Made by a program: the position numbers and the translations under genes. A model generated the notes under the pieces. The model saw nothing but the letters and a program-made list of their open reading frames with translations, had not been told where the DNA came from and ran no database searches. DNA of 64,000 bases from Thalassobaculum sp. OXR-137. GTDB lineage: Bacteria > Pseudomonadota > Alphaproteobacteria > Thalassobaculales > Thalassobaculaceae. The stretch spans positions 62,001 through 126,000 of the forward strand of contig NZ_CP139716.1 in the NCBI RefSeq assembly GCF_034377285.1, in the 5' to 3' direction. Below, piece after piece: positions 1 to 8,213 of the stretch; positions within the stretch are counted from its first letter, which is position 1; every line of letters begins with the position of its first letter.

Positions 1-1
1 G

Positions 2-1078
2 CGCGAACGCGTGATGACGTGGCCTGGCCTGACCGGCGCCCGGCTGCTGCGAGAATTGCGGGACCTCGGCTATAGCGGCGGCTATACGGCGGTGACGGAT
101 TATCTGCGTGATATCCGTCCCGCGCCGACACCGGGTTATGAGATCCGCTTCGAGACACCTCCCGGTCAGCAAGGACAGGTCGACTTTGCTCAGTTCCAGG
201 TGGTGTTCACCGATGAGCCGGAACAGCCGCGGATCGTGTGGCTGTTCTCGCTGGTCCTGGGGCATAGCCGCCTGATCTGGGCACGGTTCGTCGCCCATCA
301 GGACCTAGCGACAGTGCTGCGCTGCCACGTCGCCGCCTTCGACGCGATCGGCGGCGTGCCACGCGAGCTTCTCTACGACCGCATGAAGACGGCGGTGATC
401 GGCGAAGCTGCTGACGGGGAGCCGCGCGGCATCGTCTACAACAGGGCCCTTGTGGATCTGGCCCGCCACTATGGCTTCCACCCGCGCGCGTGCCAGCCCT
501 ACCGGGCCAAGACCAAGGGCAAGGTCGAGCGGCCGTTCCGATACATCCGCGAGGACTTCTTCTTGGCCCGTTCGTTCCGCAACCTGGACGATCTGAACGA
601 GCAGCTGCGGCGCTGGCTGGACAGTGTCGCCAATCCCAGGGTGCATGCCACAACCCGGCGGGTCGTGAACGAGGCGTTCGCCGAGGAGAAGCCGCACCTG
701 CTGGTTCTGCCTCTGGCGCCGTTCCGCTCCGTACTACGTCTGGAGCGACGGATCTCCCGGGAAGGGATGGTAAGCGTCGGTGGCAACTTCTACAGCGTTC
801 CGGATGCCACCCGGCGGCGCACGGTCGAGGTGCACACGCTCGCCCAGGAGATCAGGATCTTCGAGGACGGCACGTTGATCGCGACCCATCCGGTCCTGGA
901 AGGCCGCCACCAGCGCCGGGTGGCTCCTGGACACCGAAAAGGAGGGGGCTCCACAGGACGAAGACGTGGAGCCGACGGAGATGTGGTCGTCAGCCGAACC
1001 GGCGACGTGGTCGCTCAGCGCTCCCTGGAGTTCTACGACGCTGTCGCTCGCCGTCTTGCCCGGGAGTGCCGGTCATGA
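2..1078 (+). CDS. istA: IS21-family transposase IstA (5' partial)
   Basis: DDE-type transposase that cuts and joins the IS21 ends together with IstB. The reading frame is open to the window edge, so the N-terminal HTH part is missing; the visible part starts in a region typical of about residue 75 of IstA (RLLRELRDLGYSGG). Catalytic-core motifs are visible: VDFAQ (first Asp), LLYDRMKTAV (second Asp) and KGKVERPFRYIRE (Glu). The C-terminal part has the Mu-type beta-barrel sequence (GNFYSVP). The stop codon overlaps the istB start by four bases (ATGA), which fits translational coupling. The gene looks intact apart from the window edge. Confidence 0.93.
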   Translation, partial: RERVMTWPGLTGARLLRELRDLGYSGGYTAVTDYLRDIRPAPTPGYEIRFETPPGQQGQVDFAQFQVVFTDEPEQPRIVWLFSLVLGHSRLIWARFVAHQDLATVLRCHVAAFDAIGGVPRELLYDRMKTAVIGEAADGEPRGIVYNRALVDLARHYGFHPRACQPYRAKTKGKVERPFRYIREDFFLARSFRNLDDLNEQLRRWLDSVANPRVHATTRRVVNEAFAEEKPHLLVLPLAPFRSVLRLERRISREGMVSVGGNFYSVPDATRRRTVEVHTLAQEIRIFEDGTLIATHPVLEGRHQRRVAPGHRKGGGSTGRRRGADGDVVVSRTGDVVAQRSLEFYDAVARRLARECRS

Positions 1079-1947
1079 GCGCTCCAGGTGATCTGACCCC
1101 GTCGACCCTGGAGCGGATCCGCCACGATCTGGTCGGTCTGAAAATGCCACGCGCCCTGGAAGCCCTCGATCAGGTCGTGCGCCGCCTCGAGCACGGGGAG
1201 ATCGGTGCTCTGGAGGCCATCGACATGCTGCTCGCCGAGGAACTGACCCTGCGCGAGAACAGCCGCATCAAGACGGCCCTGCGCATGGGCCGACTGGCGA
1301 CCATCAAGACGCTCTCAGGGTTCGACTTCTCCTTCCAGCCGTCGCTCGACCGCGATCGTATCCTCACCCTCGCACAACTCGGCTTTATCGGTCGCTGCGA
1401 GGTCGTCCACTTCCTCGGCCCGCCCGGCACCGGCAAGAGCCATCTGGCCATCGCCCTCGGCGTCGAGGCGGTGAAGGCAGGGCGCAGTGTCTACTTTTGC
1501 ACACTCGCCGACCTGCTCGGGCAACTCGCCCGCGCCGAGCGCGAGGGACGGCTGACGGAACGCATACGCTTCTTCTGTCGACCGGCTCTGCTGATCGTTG
1601 ACGAGATCGGCTACCTGCCCGTCGTTCCTGGGGGTGGCAACCTGTTCTTCCAGCTGGTCAACGCCCGATACGAGCGTGGTGCGATGGTCCTGACCTCCAA
1701 CCGCGGCTTTGCCGAATGGGGCGAGGTGTTCGGAGACCCGGTCGTCGCCACCGCACTCCTCGACCGCCTGCTGCATCATGCTCTGGTCATCCAGATCGAA
1801 GGCTCCAGCTACCGGTTGCGCCAGCACGCCGACCTCATGCCCGAGCACGTCCGCTCCAAGGCTACCATCACACCGCCGACCCCAGCACCGCTACGACGGC
1901 CAAGGGGACGGCCGCCCAAAAACGACCACATCACCGCGACAACCTGA
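1075..1947 (+). CDS. istB: IS21-family helper ATPase IstB
   Basis: AAA+ ATPase of 290 residues, related to DnaC, that assembles on target DNA and stimulates IstA. The Walker A motif GPPGTGKS is at residues 115-122 and the Walker B motif LLIVDEIGYL at about 172-181. The start is the ATG overlapping the istA stop; the longer open frame upstream (from 490) lies inside istA and is not used. The C-terminal tail is basic and proline-rich (RRPRGRPPK), which suggests DNA contact. Length and domain order are normal for the family. Confidence 0.95.
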   Translation: MSAPGDLTPSTLERIRHDLVGLKMPRALEALDQVVRRLEHGEIGALEAIDMLLAEELTLRENSRIKTALRMGRLATIKTLSGFDFSFQPSLDRDRILTLAQLGFIGRCEVVHFLGPPGTGKSHLAIALGVEAVKAGRSVYFCTLADLLGQLARAEREGRLTERIRFFCRPALLIVDEIGYLPVVPGGGNLFFQLVNARYERGAMVLTSNRGFAEWGEVFGDPVVATALLDRLLHHALVIQIEGSSYRLRQHADLMPEHVRSKATITPPTPAPLRRPRGRPPKNDHITATT

Positions 1948-2007
1948 CCGGCGAAACTGGGGAAATTTACTTCGGCGCTTCTGGGGAAATTACGGGCGGC
2001 ATTGACA

Positions 2008-2523
2008 GCCCTGGTCGACCCGGATCGTCTTCGGATAGCCGATCTGACCGCAGACCTGTTCCAGCGTCGCCACCACGTCTTCGCCCCGGTAGCTGAACCG
2101 CGGATCGAGCACCGGGACATAGCGCGAGTAGGTATCGACCACCGTCAGCACGGGGAGTTTGCGACCCGTCGCCAACTGGTCGTGCACGAAGTCCATCGCC
2201 CACACGTCCCTTGGCCCAACGGTCTCCGCGCGATCGTCACGCAGCTTGGCCTTCACCCGCCGCTTCGGCGTCTTGTTGCGCAGCTGCATGCCCAACTCCC
2301 TGTAAACGCGGTAGGTCTTCTTCATATTGATCGTCCAGCCTTCCCGCTTGAGAAGGACATGGACCCGTCGGTAGCCGAAGCGCACCCGGGTCTGACAGAT
2401 CTCCTTGATCCGCTGTTCCAAAGCGGCTTGGTCGGATCGACGCGAGGTGTATCGGTAGGTCTTGGGATCGAGCAGGATCGCCGCGCAGGCGCGGCGGATC
2501 GAGACCGCCCAGTCCGATCGCAT
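2008..2523 (-). pseudogene. IS3-family transposase OrfB, 3' truncated
   Basis: The leftward frame encodes the HTH_21 region (RIKEICQTRVRFGYRRVHVLL) and the start of the rve integrase core (DVWAMDFVHDQL, first Asp; VVDTYSRYV). It stops at RVDQG, where family members continue with the Ser-Glu-Phe segment. The five residues after that point come from the IS21 end. The last catalytic Glu is therefore absent and the protein cannot transpose the element. OrfB would normally be made by -1 frameshifting from orfA. Confidence 0.9.
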
Positions 2524-2560
2524 CGCATCGCATCGACCAGCGTTCTCTTCCGACCAGGCC

Positions 2561-2830
2561 TCAGAACTTTCGCTTGATGTCCTGCAACATCTCCTTGTCG
2601 AGCGCCAGATCGGCGACGATCTTCTTCAGGCGAGCATTCTCATGCGCGAGCTCTAGCTCGCGCATCCGCCGCATCTCCGACGGCATCATGCCCGCGTACT
2701 TCTTCTTCCAATTGAAGTAGGTCGCCTGGCTGATCACTGCCTGACGGCAAAGCTCCGCCACCGGTGTTCCTTCCTCGCCCTCCTTGATGATGAACGCCTT
2801 CTGCGCGTCCGTGAACTTGGATGCCTTCAT
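2561..2830 (-). CDS. IS3-family OrfA (HTH_Tnp_1)
   Basis: An 89-residue protein starting MKASKFTDAQKAF, typical of IS3-family OrfA. It has an N-terminal helix-turn-helix (VAELCRQAVISQATYFNWKKKY) followed by a leucine-zipper-like helix (ELAHENARLKKIVADLALDKEML). It binds the terminal repeats and is normally fused to OrfB by programmed frameshifting. The gene is intact, but its partner orfB is truncated, so it is probably inert or only a regulator of related IS copies. Confidence 0.9.
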   Translation of the reverse strand: MKASKFTDAQKAFIIKEGEEGTPVAELCRQAVISQATYFNWKKKYAGMMPSEMRRMRELELAHENARLKKIVADLALDKEMLQDIKRKF

Positions 2831-3053
2831 CGTCTTCCGCTCCTCTCCCAGCCAAGGAATCAGACCCGGAAAACTCTAACCAAATTCGAGGGCGTTTCGC
2901 GGAGGCACTTCACCGAAAGGCACGCTGGCAGCATAAGAGCACGAGCTCCCAGGTTTCAGGTCCCGCCCCCAGAGAAACAGATAAGGAGTAGTATGCTTCT
3001 CCTTCCGCTACCGTGATAGACACTCCGCTGAAGAGCAGTTCTAGGTCATCGCG

Positions 3054-3431
3054 ATGTCTCCACCGCCACCTAATGCCGAGACCGTCAACGATCGCGCCAA
3101 GCTGCTGTACCACCGCATCGTCGCCCGCCAGATTGCCACTGACCCCGATCTCATCGACCGCGCACGTCGGGTCATCTCCCAATGGCGCTCTATGGGCCAC
3201 CAGTACGACGTCTTCGACGAATGGGACCGTCTGCTCAATCTCGATCCCGCCCAGCTTCGGCGCCTGATAACCGAGCGGTCAGAGAACATGACGCGCTTGC
3301 GGATTAGCTCACCGCTGGGGATCGCGAGTGGCCTCTTCGTCAACGATGAAGCCTTGCGTCGCCGTATCCGCCGGAAGGCGAAGAATGGGTTGCTGCTCGT
3401 CGCCAAACGCCGGGCCGACGCGGTTGTCTGA
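3054..3431 (+). CDS. Hypothetical protein next to the exonuclease module
   Basis: A 125-residue, basic, mostly helical protein. I do not recognise a named family. The central part (VISQWRSMGHQYDVFDEWDRLL) is amphipathic, and the C-terminal region (TRLRISSPLG...RIRRKAKNGLLL) is positively charged, which suggests nucleic-acid contact. It converges on the leftward operon ending at 3441, with only 9 bp between the stops. A long leftward frame (2910-3200) overlaps it but has less natural composition. A modest AGG lies upstream of the ATG. Confidence 0.6.
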   Translation: MSPPPPNAETVNDRAKLLYHRIVARQIATDPDLIDRARRVISQWRSMGHQYDVFDEWDRLLNLDPAQLRRLITERSENMTRLRISSPLGIASGLFVNDEALRRRIRRKAKNGLLLVAKRRADAVV

Positions 3432-3440
3432 CCGGCTTCC

Positions 3441-4028
3441 TCAGTCGATCCTGGTCCTCAACAACTTCCGAAACTCCTCGCTCAACCCGGCCCCCAAGCC
3501 CCATTCGGCAGCTTGCTGGTCCGACCCAGCCAACCACTTTGGGAGCCAGCCCTGGTCGATTGCCTCCGGCTCAATCGGCTCCAGCCGAACCCGTTCCCGA
3601 AGAACCGTCAGAACCGTCTGAAGCCTCTCCTCCGCTTCCGGCTCCGGCGACATCGTCAGCGCTATCTCAGTCAAATATCCAAGTCGTCGGCGCCCGGCTC
3701 CGCTGAGGCTATCCGGATCCGGAATGGCCCCGGTCACCAGGAATGCCACCAGGCGATTCAAAGCCCGTCCGTCACCGCCGTTCCAGGCAAGCCTATCGTC
3801 CAGAAATGGAGAGAACTGAGTGCCCGTGGCAGACCGGCCGTCGAGGAACTGGTGAAGGGCCTCGTACGAGGCGTCCTCAAGTCCTCGTCCAGCCATCCGG
3901 TTGTAGGATGGCCCGCCGTCCACGGCGATGTTGCCGCAGCTGCACTCGACATAATCGTGGGTGTGTTTGCTTTCGATGATGTCGCCACATCGCAGGCATC
4001 GAGCAGCGTTCCGCGCAAGCTCCGCCAC
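3441..4028 (-). CDS. Small zinc-ribbon protein (DUF7695-like N terminus)
   Basis: About 195 residues. The N-terminal region has paired cysteines, CLRCG and CSCGN, spaced as a zinc ribbon, followed by DGGPSYNRMAG; this resembles the DUF7695 group. The C-terminal half is acidic and helical with no recognised fold. I chose the GTG at 4028 because GAGGAG lies 6-8 bases upstream. The ATG at 4220 would overlap the preceding gene by 118 bp and adds residues of poor composition. It is the last gene of the leftward operon. Function is unknown; the zinc site is inferred from the cysteines. Confidence 0.65.
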   Translation of the reverse strand: MAELARNAARCLRCGDIIESKHTHDYVECSCGNIAVDGGPSYNRMAGRGLEDASYEALHQFLDGRSATGTQFSPFLDDRLAWNGGDGRALNRLVAFLVTGAIPDPDSLSGAGRRRLGYLTEIALTMSPEPEAEERLQTVLTVLRERVRLEPIEPEAIDQGWLPKWLAGSDQQAAEWGLGAGLSEEFRKLLRTRID

Positions 4029-4102
4029 AGCAGTCTCCTCGGCCTCGAACCCCAACAAGCGACCAGACGACCGGGTCAGATCTCCCGATCCGAGTTCAAA
4101 CT

Positions 4103-4459
4103 CTAGTTGACCGAGAGCTTGAGTATCTCCTCCGGCAGGCCACGCTCGTCCATACCCTGGCCGAGCCGGTAGTATCGAGACATGGTGCGAACCCACCCGT
4201 GATCCGGCGCCACCACCCACAAGTCCGACGTCCGCCCGGGGCCATTGCCGATGCGAGGATGCCCAAGGATCAAACCAGTCAAGCAGGGAACCGGCACGTA
4301 GGTCTTGCTGTAATGGTCGATCAGTGGCGCTGCCGCGAGATCTGCCTCGGTTGGACCTTCACCTGCTCGAATAGCCTTCAGGTCGGCCAACAGGCGCTCG
4401 CACCGATCGATGTACAGTTCAATGTGAGGCGACAAACCTCGGGCCGTCAGAAAGATCAT
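4103..4459 (-). CDS. DUF6634-like protein (copy 2)
   Basis: A 118-residue protein. Motifs in order: CERLLADLKAIRAGEGPTEA, LAAAPLIDHY, PCLTGLILGHP and GWVRTMSRYYRLG. I recognise this pattern as the DUF6634 group of plasmid and prophage proteins of unknown function; the assignment is from memory. It is paralogous to the neighbouring gene at 4503-4811 (shared LLGDLKAIAAG and SGYYRLG-type endings). It lies third in the leftward operon. Confidence 0.75.
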   Translation of the reverse strand: MIFLTARGLSPHIELYIDRCERLLADLKAIRAGEGPTEADLAAAPLIDHYSKTYVPVPCLTGLILGHPRIGNGPGRTSDLWVVAPDHGWVRTMSRYYRLGQGMDERGLPEEILKLSVN

Positions 4460-4502
4460 CAGATCCTCCGTGATTGGTGTTTGCAGCTGATTTCAGGCTT
4501 CT

Positions 4503-4811
4503 TCACTTCCGGTCTGCGGGAACCCCCAACCGGTAATATCCTGAGCGCGTTCTCGCCCACCCAAGCTTTGGTGCATGCAACATAAGAAGATGCGCACCGG
4601 TGCTTTCCGAAGAATCAACCGGCTTTCCGTCAACCTGACCGGCCAGGCTGGGCAACGAGAGAGTGGAAACTTCATAGAGATCCAGGATCGGCGCCGCAGC
4701 CAATTCGGTCTCTGTCGGTCCGCCACCTGCCGCGATCGCCTTCAGATCGCCAAGCAGGCGCTCGAACACCTCGATCTCATAGCGGTACCTGTTCTTCTGG
4801 CTCGGTTTCAC
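4503..4811 (-). CDS. DUF6634-like protein (copy 1)
   Basis: About 102 residues from a GTG start at 4811, whose GTGA overlaps the TGA stop of the upstream exonuclease-like gene; this four-base overlap implies coupled translation. An ATG at 4907 also exists, but it would overlap the upstream gene by 100 bp. Motifs shared with the paralogue downstream are FERLLGDLKAIAAGGGPTET, LAAAPILDLY and WARTRSGYYRLG. Two tandem, diverged members of one small family in an operon suggest a duplicated regulator or a heterodimer (inference). Confidence 0.7.
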   Translation of the reverse strand: MKPSQKNRYRYEIEVFERLLGDLKAIAAGGGPTETELAAAPILDLYEVSTLSLPSLAGQVDGKPVDSSESTGAHLLMLHAPKLGWARTRSGYYRLGVPADRK

Positions 4812-5578
4812 GGTCCGCTGATCCCGTTGCCCGTACTCTCGTACAGGGGGCTGTGTGAACTTCGGACATTCAGGTGCGGCCGGTTCCCGGACGTGAGTTC
4901 GATGCACTCGTTGCTGGAATCAAGAAACTCACGGAAAGTTCCTAGATTCATTTGCTTTTTGTTGAACAACGTTAGGCCTGTCACCAACATCAATCCCAGT
5001 GCGTGAACTTCGAGCTTTCTAATACCGCTGAGGGTTTCGCTGGATGGAACGATGGCGTCCGCCAATGCGTCATCGAGTGTCAGCGGTGCACGGTCTGGGT
5101 ACTGGACTTGCCACAGGTCCACATGTTGGGCTCGTAGCAATCCGTACTGCAGTGGCGCTGAAGACCAGGTCAGATCGTCCGTCGATAGACCCCCGGCCCG
5201 AAAGCGCGATTGCAGGAACGGAACATCGAACTCCGTGCCTCTCCACGTGATCAGCAATGGCTGATTTGCATTCTGCAGAAACTCGTGCAGCGCCCGCAGC
5301 AGGGATTTCTCGTCCTCATGCATCGTGGAGTGCTCTTCGCCGGTACAGAATCCTTTGGTCATGTGCGCAGTGACGTGATCGATCTTGAGACCGACCCCAG
5401 TCGATCCGAAGGAAATGCGACCTCCAGCCAGCGCAAACGCACCTAAGTGCAGGCCGTTGGCGCCGCTCTGCCCAGGGACAAGGAATTCGGCGCTCCCGCT
5501 TTCCTTCGCGGACTGATCTCGGGCGCCGAGTACCAATGCCAGGGTCGTCCGGGTGCGCCCAGCTTCCGGTGAATCCAT
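4808..5578 (-). CDS. PolB-type 3'-5' exonuclease-like protein
   Basis: A 256-residue protein resembling the predicted 3'-5' exonucleases related to the PolB proofreading domain (RNase H fold). The segment LLITWRGTEFDVPFLQSRF corresponds to the second exonuclease motif (N/T-x-x-x-F-D), followed by HVDLWQVQYP and LTLDDALAD. The canonical first D-x-E motif is not evident in the N-terminal strand (TLALVLGARD), so catalysis is doubtful. It is the first gene of a leftward four-gene operon and is divergent from an XRE regulator; the 226 bp between them contains a strong inverted repeat. Confidence 0.7.
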   Translation of the reverse strand: MDSPEAGRTRTTLALVLGARDQSAKESGSAEFLVPGQSGANGLHLGAFALAGGRISFGSTGVGLKIDHVTAHMTKGFCTGEEHSTMHEDEKSLLRALHEFLQNANQPLLITWRGTEFDVPFLQSRFRAGGLSTDDLTWSSAPLQYGLLRAQHVDLWQVQYPDRAPLTLDDALADAIVPSSETLSGIRKLEVHALGLMLVTGLTLFNKKQMNLGTFREFLDSSNECIELTSGNRPHLNVRSSHSPLYESTGNGISGP

Positions 5579-5708
5579 CGCACCACCTCACGTCGTTGAA
5601 ATCACGAGCATTGGGTAGCTCGCCGATCAGGTGTCTGCCCGATTCGTTCAGACCGCCTCATCGTTGGCAGAGACCGTATCACCACGAGTCCCCCAATGAA
5701 ACCCATAA

Positions 5709-5755
5709 AAGTTATCTTTGATCACTTTTATGCATCATAGATAACTTCCTATAAT
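5709..5755. promoter_or_regulatory. Candidate operator/promoter between divergent operons
   Basis: A perfect 9-bp inverted repeat, AAGTTATCT (5709-5717) and AGATAACTT (5739-5747), lies in an AT-rich patch. A TATAAT box at 5750-5755 follows immediately on the rightward side. The arm overlapping the promoter spacer would let the XRE protein encoded 50 bp downstream repress its own promoter, and perhaps the leftward operon. The binding protein is inferred. Confidence 0.6.
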
Positions 5756-5804
5756 ATCCCATCGACGCTCTGGACCCAGACGACCGGAACCCAGAGCATG
5801 TCGA

Positions 5805-6104
5805 ATGCTTCCGAGTGTGCACATGCTACGGATCGCTCGCCTTACGTTACGGTGGAGCCAAAGACACCTAGCCGAGCGCGCAGGTGTCGCCCAGCCCGTG
5901 GTGGCTCGAATGGAAAAACTCAAAAGCAATCCGACTGCCAAAACGATGGCAACGCTCGCCAAAGCCCTGGAAGAAGGTGGTATCGATTTCCTTCCCGCTT
6001 CCGATCGGCATTGGGAGACCATTGCGCTCCGCAAGGATTTCCCACGCGAAACGTTAGAGGGTCCGCCCACGTCATCTGCTGGGAAGCCAGAGTCGAAGGA
6101 GTAA
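5805..6104 (+). CDS. XRE-family transcriptional regulator
   Basis: A 99-residue protein with a single Cro/CI-type helix-turn-helix: LRIARLTLRWSQRHLAERAGVAQPVVARMEKLKSN, then TAKTMATLAKALEEGGIDFLP, as in SinR-like and antitoxin regulators. It lies between two divergent exonuclease-type genes and just downstream of the 5709-5747 palindrome, so it is the likely local repressor. An internal ATG six codons later is an alternative start. Confidence 0.85.
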   Translation: MLPSVHMLRIARLTLRWSQRHLAERAGVAQPVVARMEKLKSNPTAKTMATLAKALEEGGIDFLPASDRHWETIALRKDFPRETLEGPPTSSAGKPESKE

Positions 6105-6223
6105 GTCCCATCGACCGTATGGATTTGAACTTAGTCCACATGTGTTCCATGCGTCGGTGAGATGGACTTACGACTGACGACACTCACTCCGGAATACCCA
6201 AGATCGCCACTCCGGGAATCGAT

Positions 6224-7147
6224 TTGATCAACCCAGCCGACTACAAATCCTTAGCCGACGCATTGGAGCGCAGCCCTGACTACCGCGTCCTGCGCCGGGT
6301 GGTCAGCCACGATCAGTTCGCAGCACCGATCGGCGAGACCAAGGTCGGTATCATCCTGGACACGGAAACGACCGGCCTGGATCCGCGCACCGATCAGATC
6401 ATCGAGTTGGCGATGCTCGCGTTCGAATACGACGAGCGCGACCAGGTTTGCCAAGTCCTAGAGCGGTACCAGTCGTTCAACGATCCCGGCCGACCAATCC
6501 CTCCCGAAGTGACGCAGCTAACCGGCATCAGCGACGACATGGTTGCCGGTCACTCCATCGACTTGGCTACGGTCGAGCGATTGGCTGAAACGGCCGTCAT
6601 CGTGATCGCCCACAACGCAGCCTTCGACAGGCGGTTTGCAGAGCGGCTTCATCCGATCTTCGGCAAACGCGGATGGGGTTGCTCGCTATCCGAAGTCCCA
6701 TGGAGCGACGCCGGGATCCGAAGTGCCAAGCTTGAGTATCTCGGCATGTGCTTCGGCTTGTTCCATGACGGGCACCGGGCGATCGCGGATTGCGAGATGC
6801 TGCTCGAGATCCTGGCCATGCCCTTCCCGAAAACCGAGACGCCGACGCTTGAACTGCTTCTTGAAGCCGCCCGGAAGCCGACGTTTCGGATCTGGGCGCT
6901 CGATAGTCCGTTCGAACTCAAGGACCTGCTTAAGGCACGGGGGTATCGCTGGAACGACGGAAGCGACGGCAATTCCAAGGCTTGGTATCGGGATGTTCCC
7001 GGAACCGACCTAGAAGCCGAGAGGACGTACCTACGGACAGAGATCTACTCAGGGCCGTTTCAACCCTACGTCGTTCGTATGACTGCCATGACCCGGTTCT
7101 CGAATAGGATCGGGGAAATCGACCATGCAGACGCAGCCGCCGCATGA
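6224..7147 (+). CDS. DnaQ-like DEDDh 3'-5' exonuclease
   Basis: A 307-residue protein whose first two-thirds is an exonuclease of the DNA polymerase III epsilon type. Motif I is ILDTETTGLDP (about residues 44-54), motif II is IAHNAAFDRRFAE, and motif III is HDGHRAIADCEML, with the DEDDh histidine. The C-terminal part (DSPFELKDLLKARGYRWND...KAWYRDV) resembles the small domain found after DnaQ folds on plasmids and in DUF5710-type proteins. It may degrade single-stranded DNA or RNA ends. It follows the XRE regulator by 119 bp. Confidence 0.88.
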   Translation: MINPADYKSLADALERSPDYRVLRRVVSHDQFAAPIGETKVGIILDTETTGLDPRTDQIIELAMLAFEYDERDQVCQVLERYQSFNDPGRPIPPEVTQLTGISDDMVAGHSIDLATVERLAETAVIVIAHNAAFDRRFAERLHPIFGKRGWGCSLSEVPWSDAGIRSAKLEYLGMCFGLFHDGHRAIADCEMLLEILAMPFPKTETPTLELLLEAARKPTFRIWALDSPFELKDLLKARGYRWNDGSDGNSKAWYRDVPGTDLEAERTYLRTEIYSGPFQPYVVRMTAMTRFSNRIGEIDHADAAAA

Positions 7148-7391
7148 GCAGTGCCAGTTGGTTCCTGGCAACCGATATCCGACCACTATGGTCTGGCCTC
7201 GATAAACGGCGCTTTCCCGGACCTGACACCCCGAAAGGTGCTTCATGTTTATCGACTGCTCGGCGCTCGAGCAGTCTGTCGGCGTCGAAGAACGCAGAGT
7301 GCATTCGCCAGTCCAACCCTGGCGCATCAGGTCATTGCTGGTGTGACCCAAGCCCTGGGCAACAGGCTCATCAGGCGGAAACGGGAGAGAC
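7148..7391 (+). other. Intergenic stretch without a convincing gene
   Basis: About 240 bp between the exonuclease and the amidohydrolase. Short frames run through it but lack ribosome sites and overlap the downstream start. A GGGAGA just before 7392 is the ribosome site of the amidohydrolase. Confidence 0.5.
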
Positions 7392-8213
7392 ATGCAGATC
7401 GTTGACGCGCAGATACATCTCTGGGGAACCGGCCTGCCAAGCAACATGGCTCACTGGCAGGTGACGTCGTTCTGTCCGGCAGAAGCCATTGCATTGATGG
7501 ACCAAGCCGGTGTCGATGCTGCGGTGATCCACCCACCATCATGGGATTCCGGCTCAACCGACCTCGCGATCGAGGCGGTCAAAGACTACCCCGGCCGTTT
7601 CGCCATCATCGGTGCCGTGGACCTGGGGCAACCGGACACCAGCCGAGCCTTAATGGAACGTTGGCGCGAACAACCAGGCATGCTTGGTTTGCGCTGCATG
7701 TTCCTTGAGGGCGAGGATCGCCAAAGACTGCACGATGGCGAACTGGGTTGGTTCTGGGACGCCGCCGAGCGTTTCGATATTCCTGTGACCACCTTGGCGA
7801 CCGGCTCGCTTGAACTCTTGGGAGAAATCGCTGCTGCATACCCTGGTCTGCGTCTGAGCATCGATCATCTCGGCGGCAGGGGAGGCAACACGACGCTCAA
7901 AGACGATGCCGCGATGACGCACATGCCCGACCTTCTGAAGCTTGCCAGACTGCCGAATGTCGCCGTCAAGGCAACCGGTGTACCGGGCTACTCCGGCGAG
8001 AGCTACCCCTTCCCGGTCATGAGCTCCTATGTCCGACAGGTCTTCGATGCCTTCGGTCCCGACCGGGTGTTCTGGGGGACCGATATTTCCAAGATGCCAT
8101 GCACCTGGCGCCAGTGCGTGACCATGTTCACCGAGGAGATGCCTTGGCTCACTGGCGATGACTTGTCCCGGGTCATGGGAAGCGCCGTACGCGACTGGTG
8201 GGGGTGGCCGTGA
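7392..8213 (+). CDS. Amidohydrolase family protein (amidohydrolase_2)
   Basis: A 273-residue TIM-barrel hydrolase of the amidohydrolase_2 group (2-pyrone-4,6-dicarboxylate lactonase or uronate-isomerase-like). It starts MQIVDAQIHLWG, a variant of the D-x-H metal site; SIDHLGGRGG carries a further His, and FWGTDISKMP the conserved Asp. The substrate cannot be told. It is metabolic in character and probably unrelated to the adjacent exonuclease module, likely cargo brought by an earlier rearrangement. GGGAGA precedes the ATG at good spacing. Confidence 0.85.
   Translation: MQIVDAQIHLWGTGLPSNMAHWQVTSFCPAEAIALMDQAGVDAAVIHPPSWDSGSTDLAIEAVKDYPGRFAIIGAVDLGQPDTSRALMERWREQPGMLGLRCMFLEGEDRQRLHDGELGWFWDAAERFDIPVTTLATGSLELLGEIAAAYPGLRLSIDHLGGRGGNTTLKDDAAMTHMPDLLKLARLPNVAVKATGVPGYSGESYPFPVMSSYVRQVFDAFGPDRVFWGTDISKMPCTWRQCVTMFTEEMPWLTGDDLSRVMGSAVRDWWGWP

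Larger units (their letters stand above)
1..2007 (+). mobile_element. IS21-family insertion sequence (left end outside window)
   Basis: The element carries istA and istB in the standard overlapping order. Its right end is placed at 2007: the sequence ends ...ATTGACA (TGTCAAT read inward, as IS21-family ends start with TGT), and just beyond it an IS3 reading frame resumes in mid-codon context. Two copies of CTGGGGAAATTA-like sequence (about 1958-1970 and 1981-1993) inside the right end fit the multiple terminal repeats of this family. The left end lies before the window. The element is inserted into an IS3-family orfB. Confidence 0.85.
2008..2882 (-). mobile_element. IS3-family element truncated by the IS21 insertion
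   Basis: Leftward orfA and orfB of the IS3 type. The upstream end is placed at about 2882, where the leftward-read sequence begins TGGTTAGAGTTTTCC, as expected for a TG...CA terminus. The downstream half, including the rest of orfB and the second terminal repeat, is missing at the IS21 junction (2007/2008). The other part of this IS3 copy should lie beyond the left end of the IS21 element, outside the window. Confidence 0.8.

Noticed and set aside
2910-3200. A 96-codon leftward frame overlapping the hypothetical gene at 3054
   Set aside because: The rightward frame has more natural composition and ends neatly before the convergent operon.
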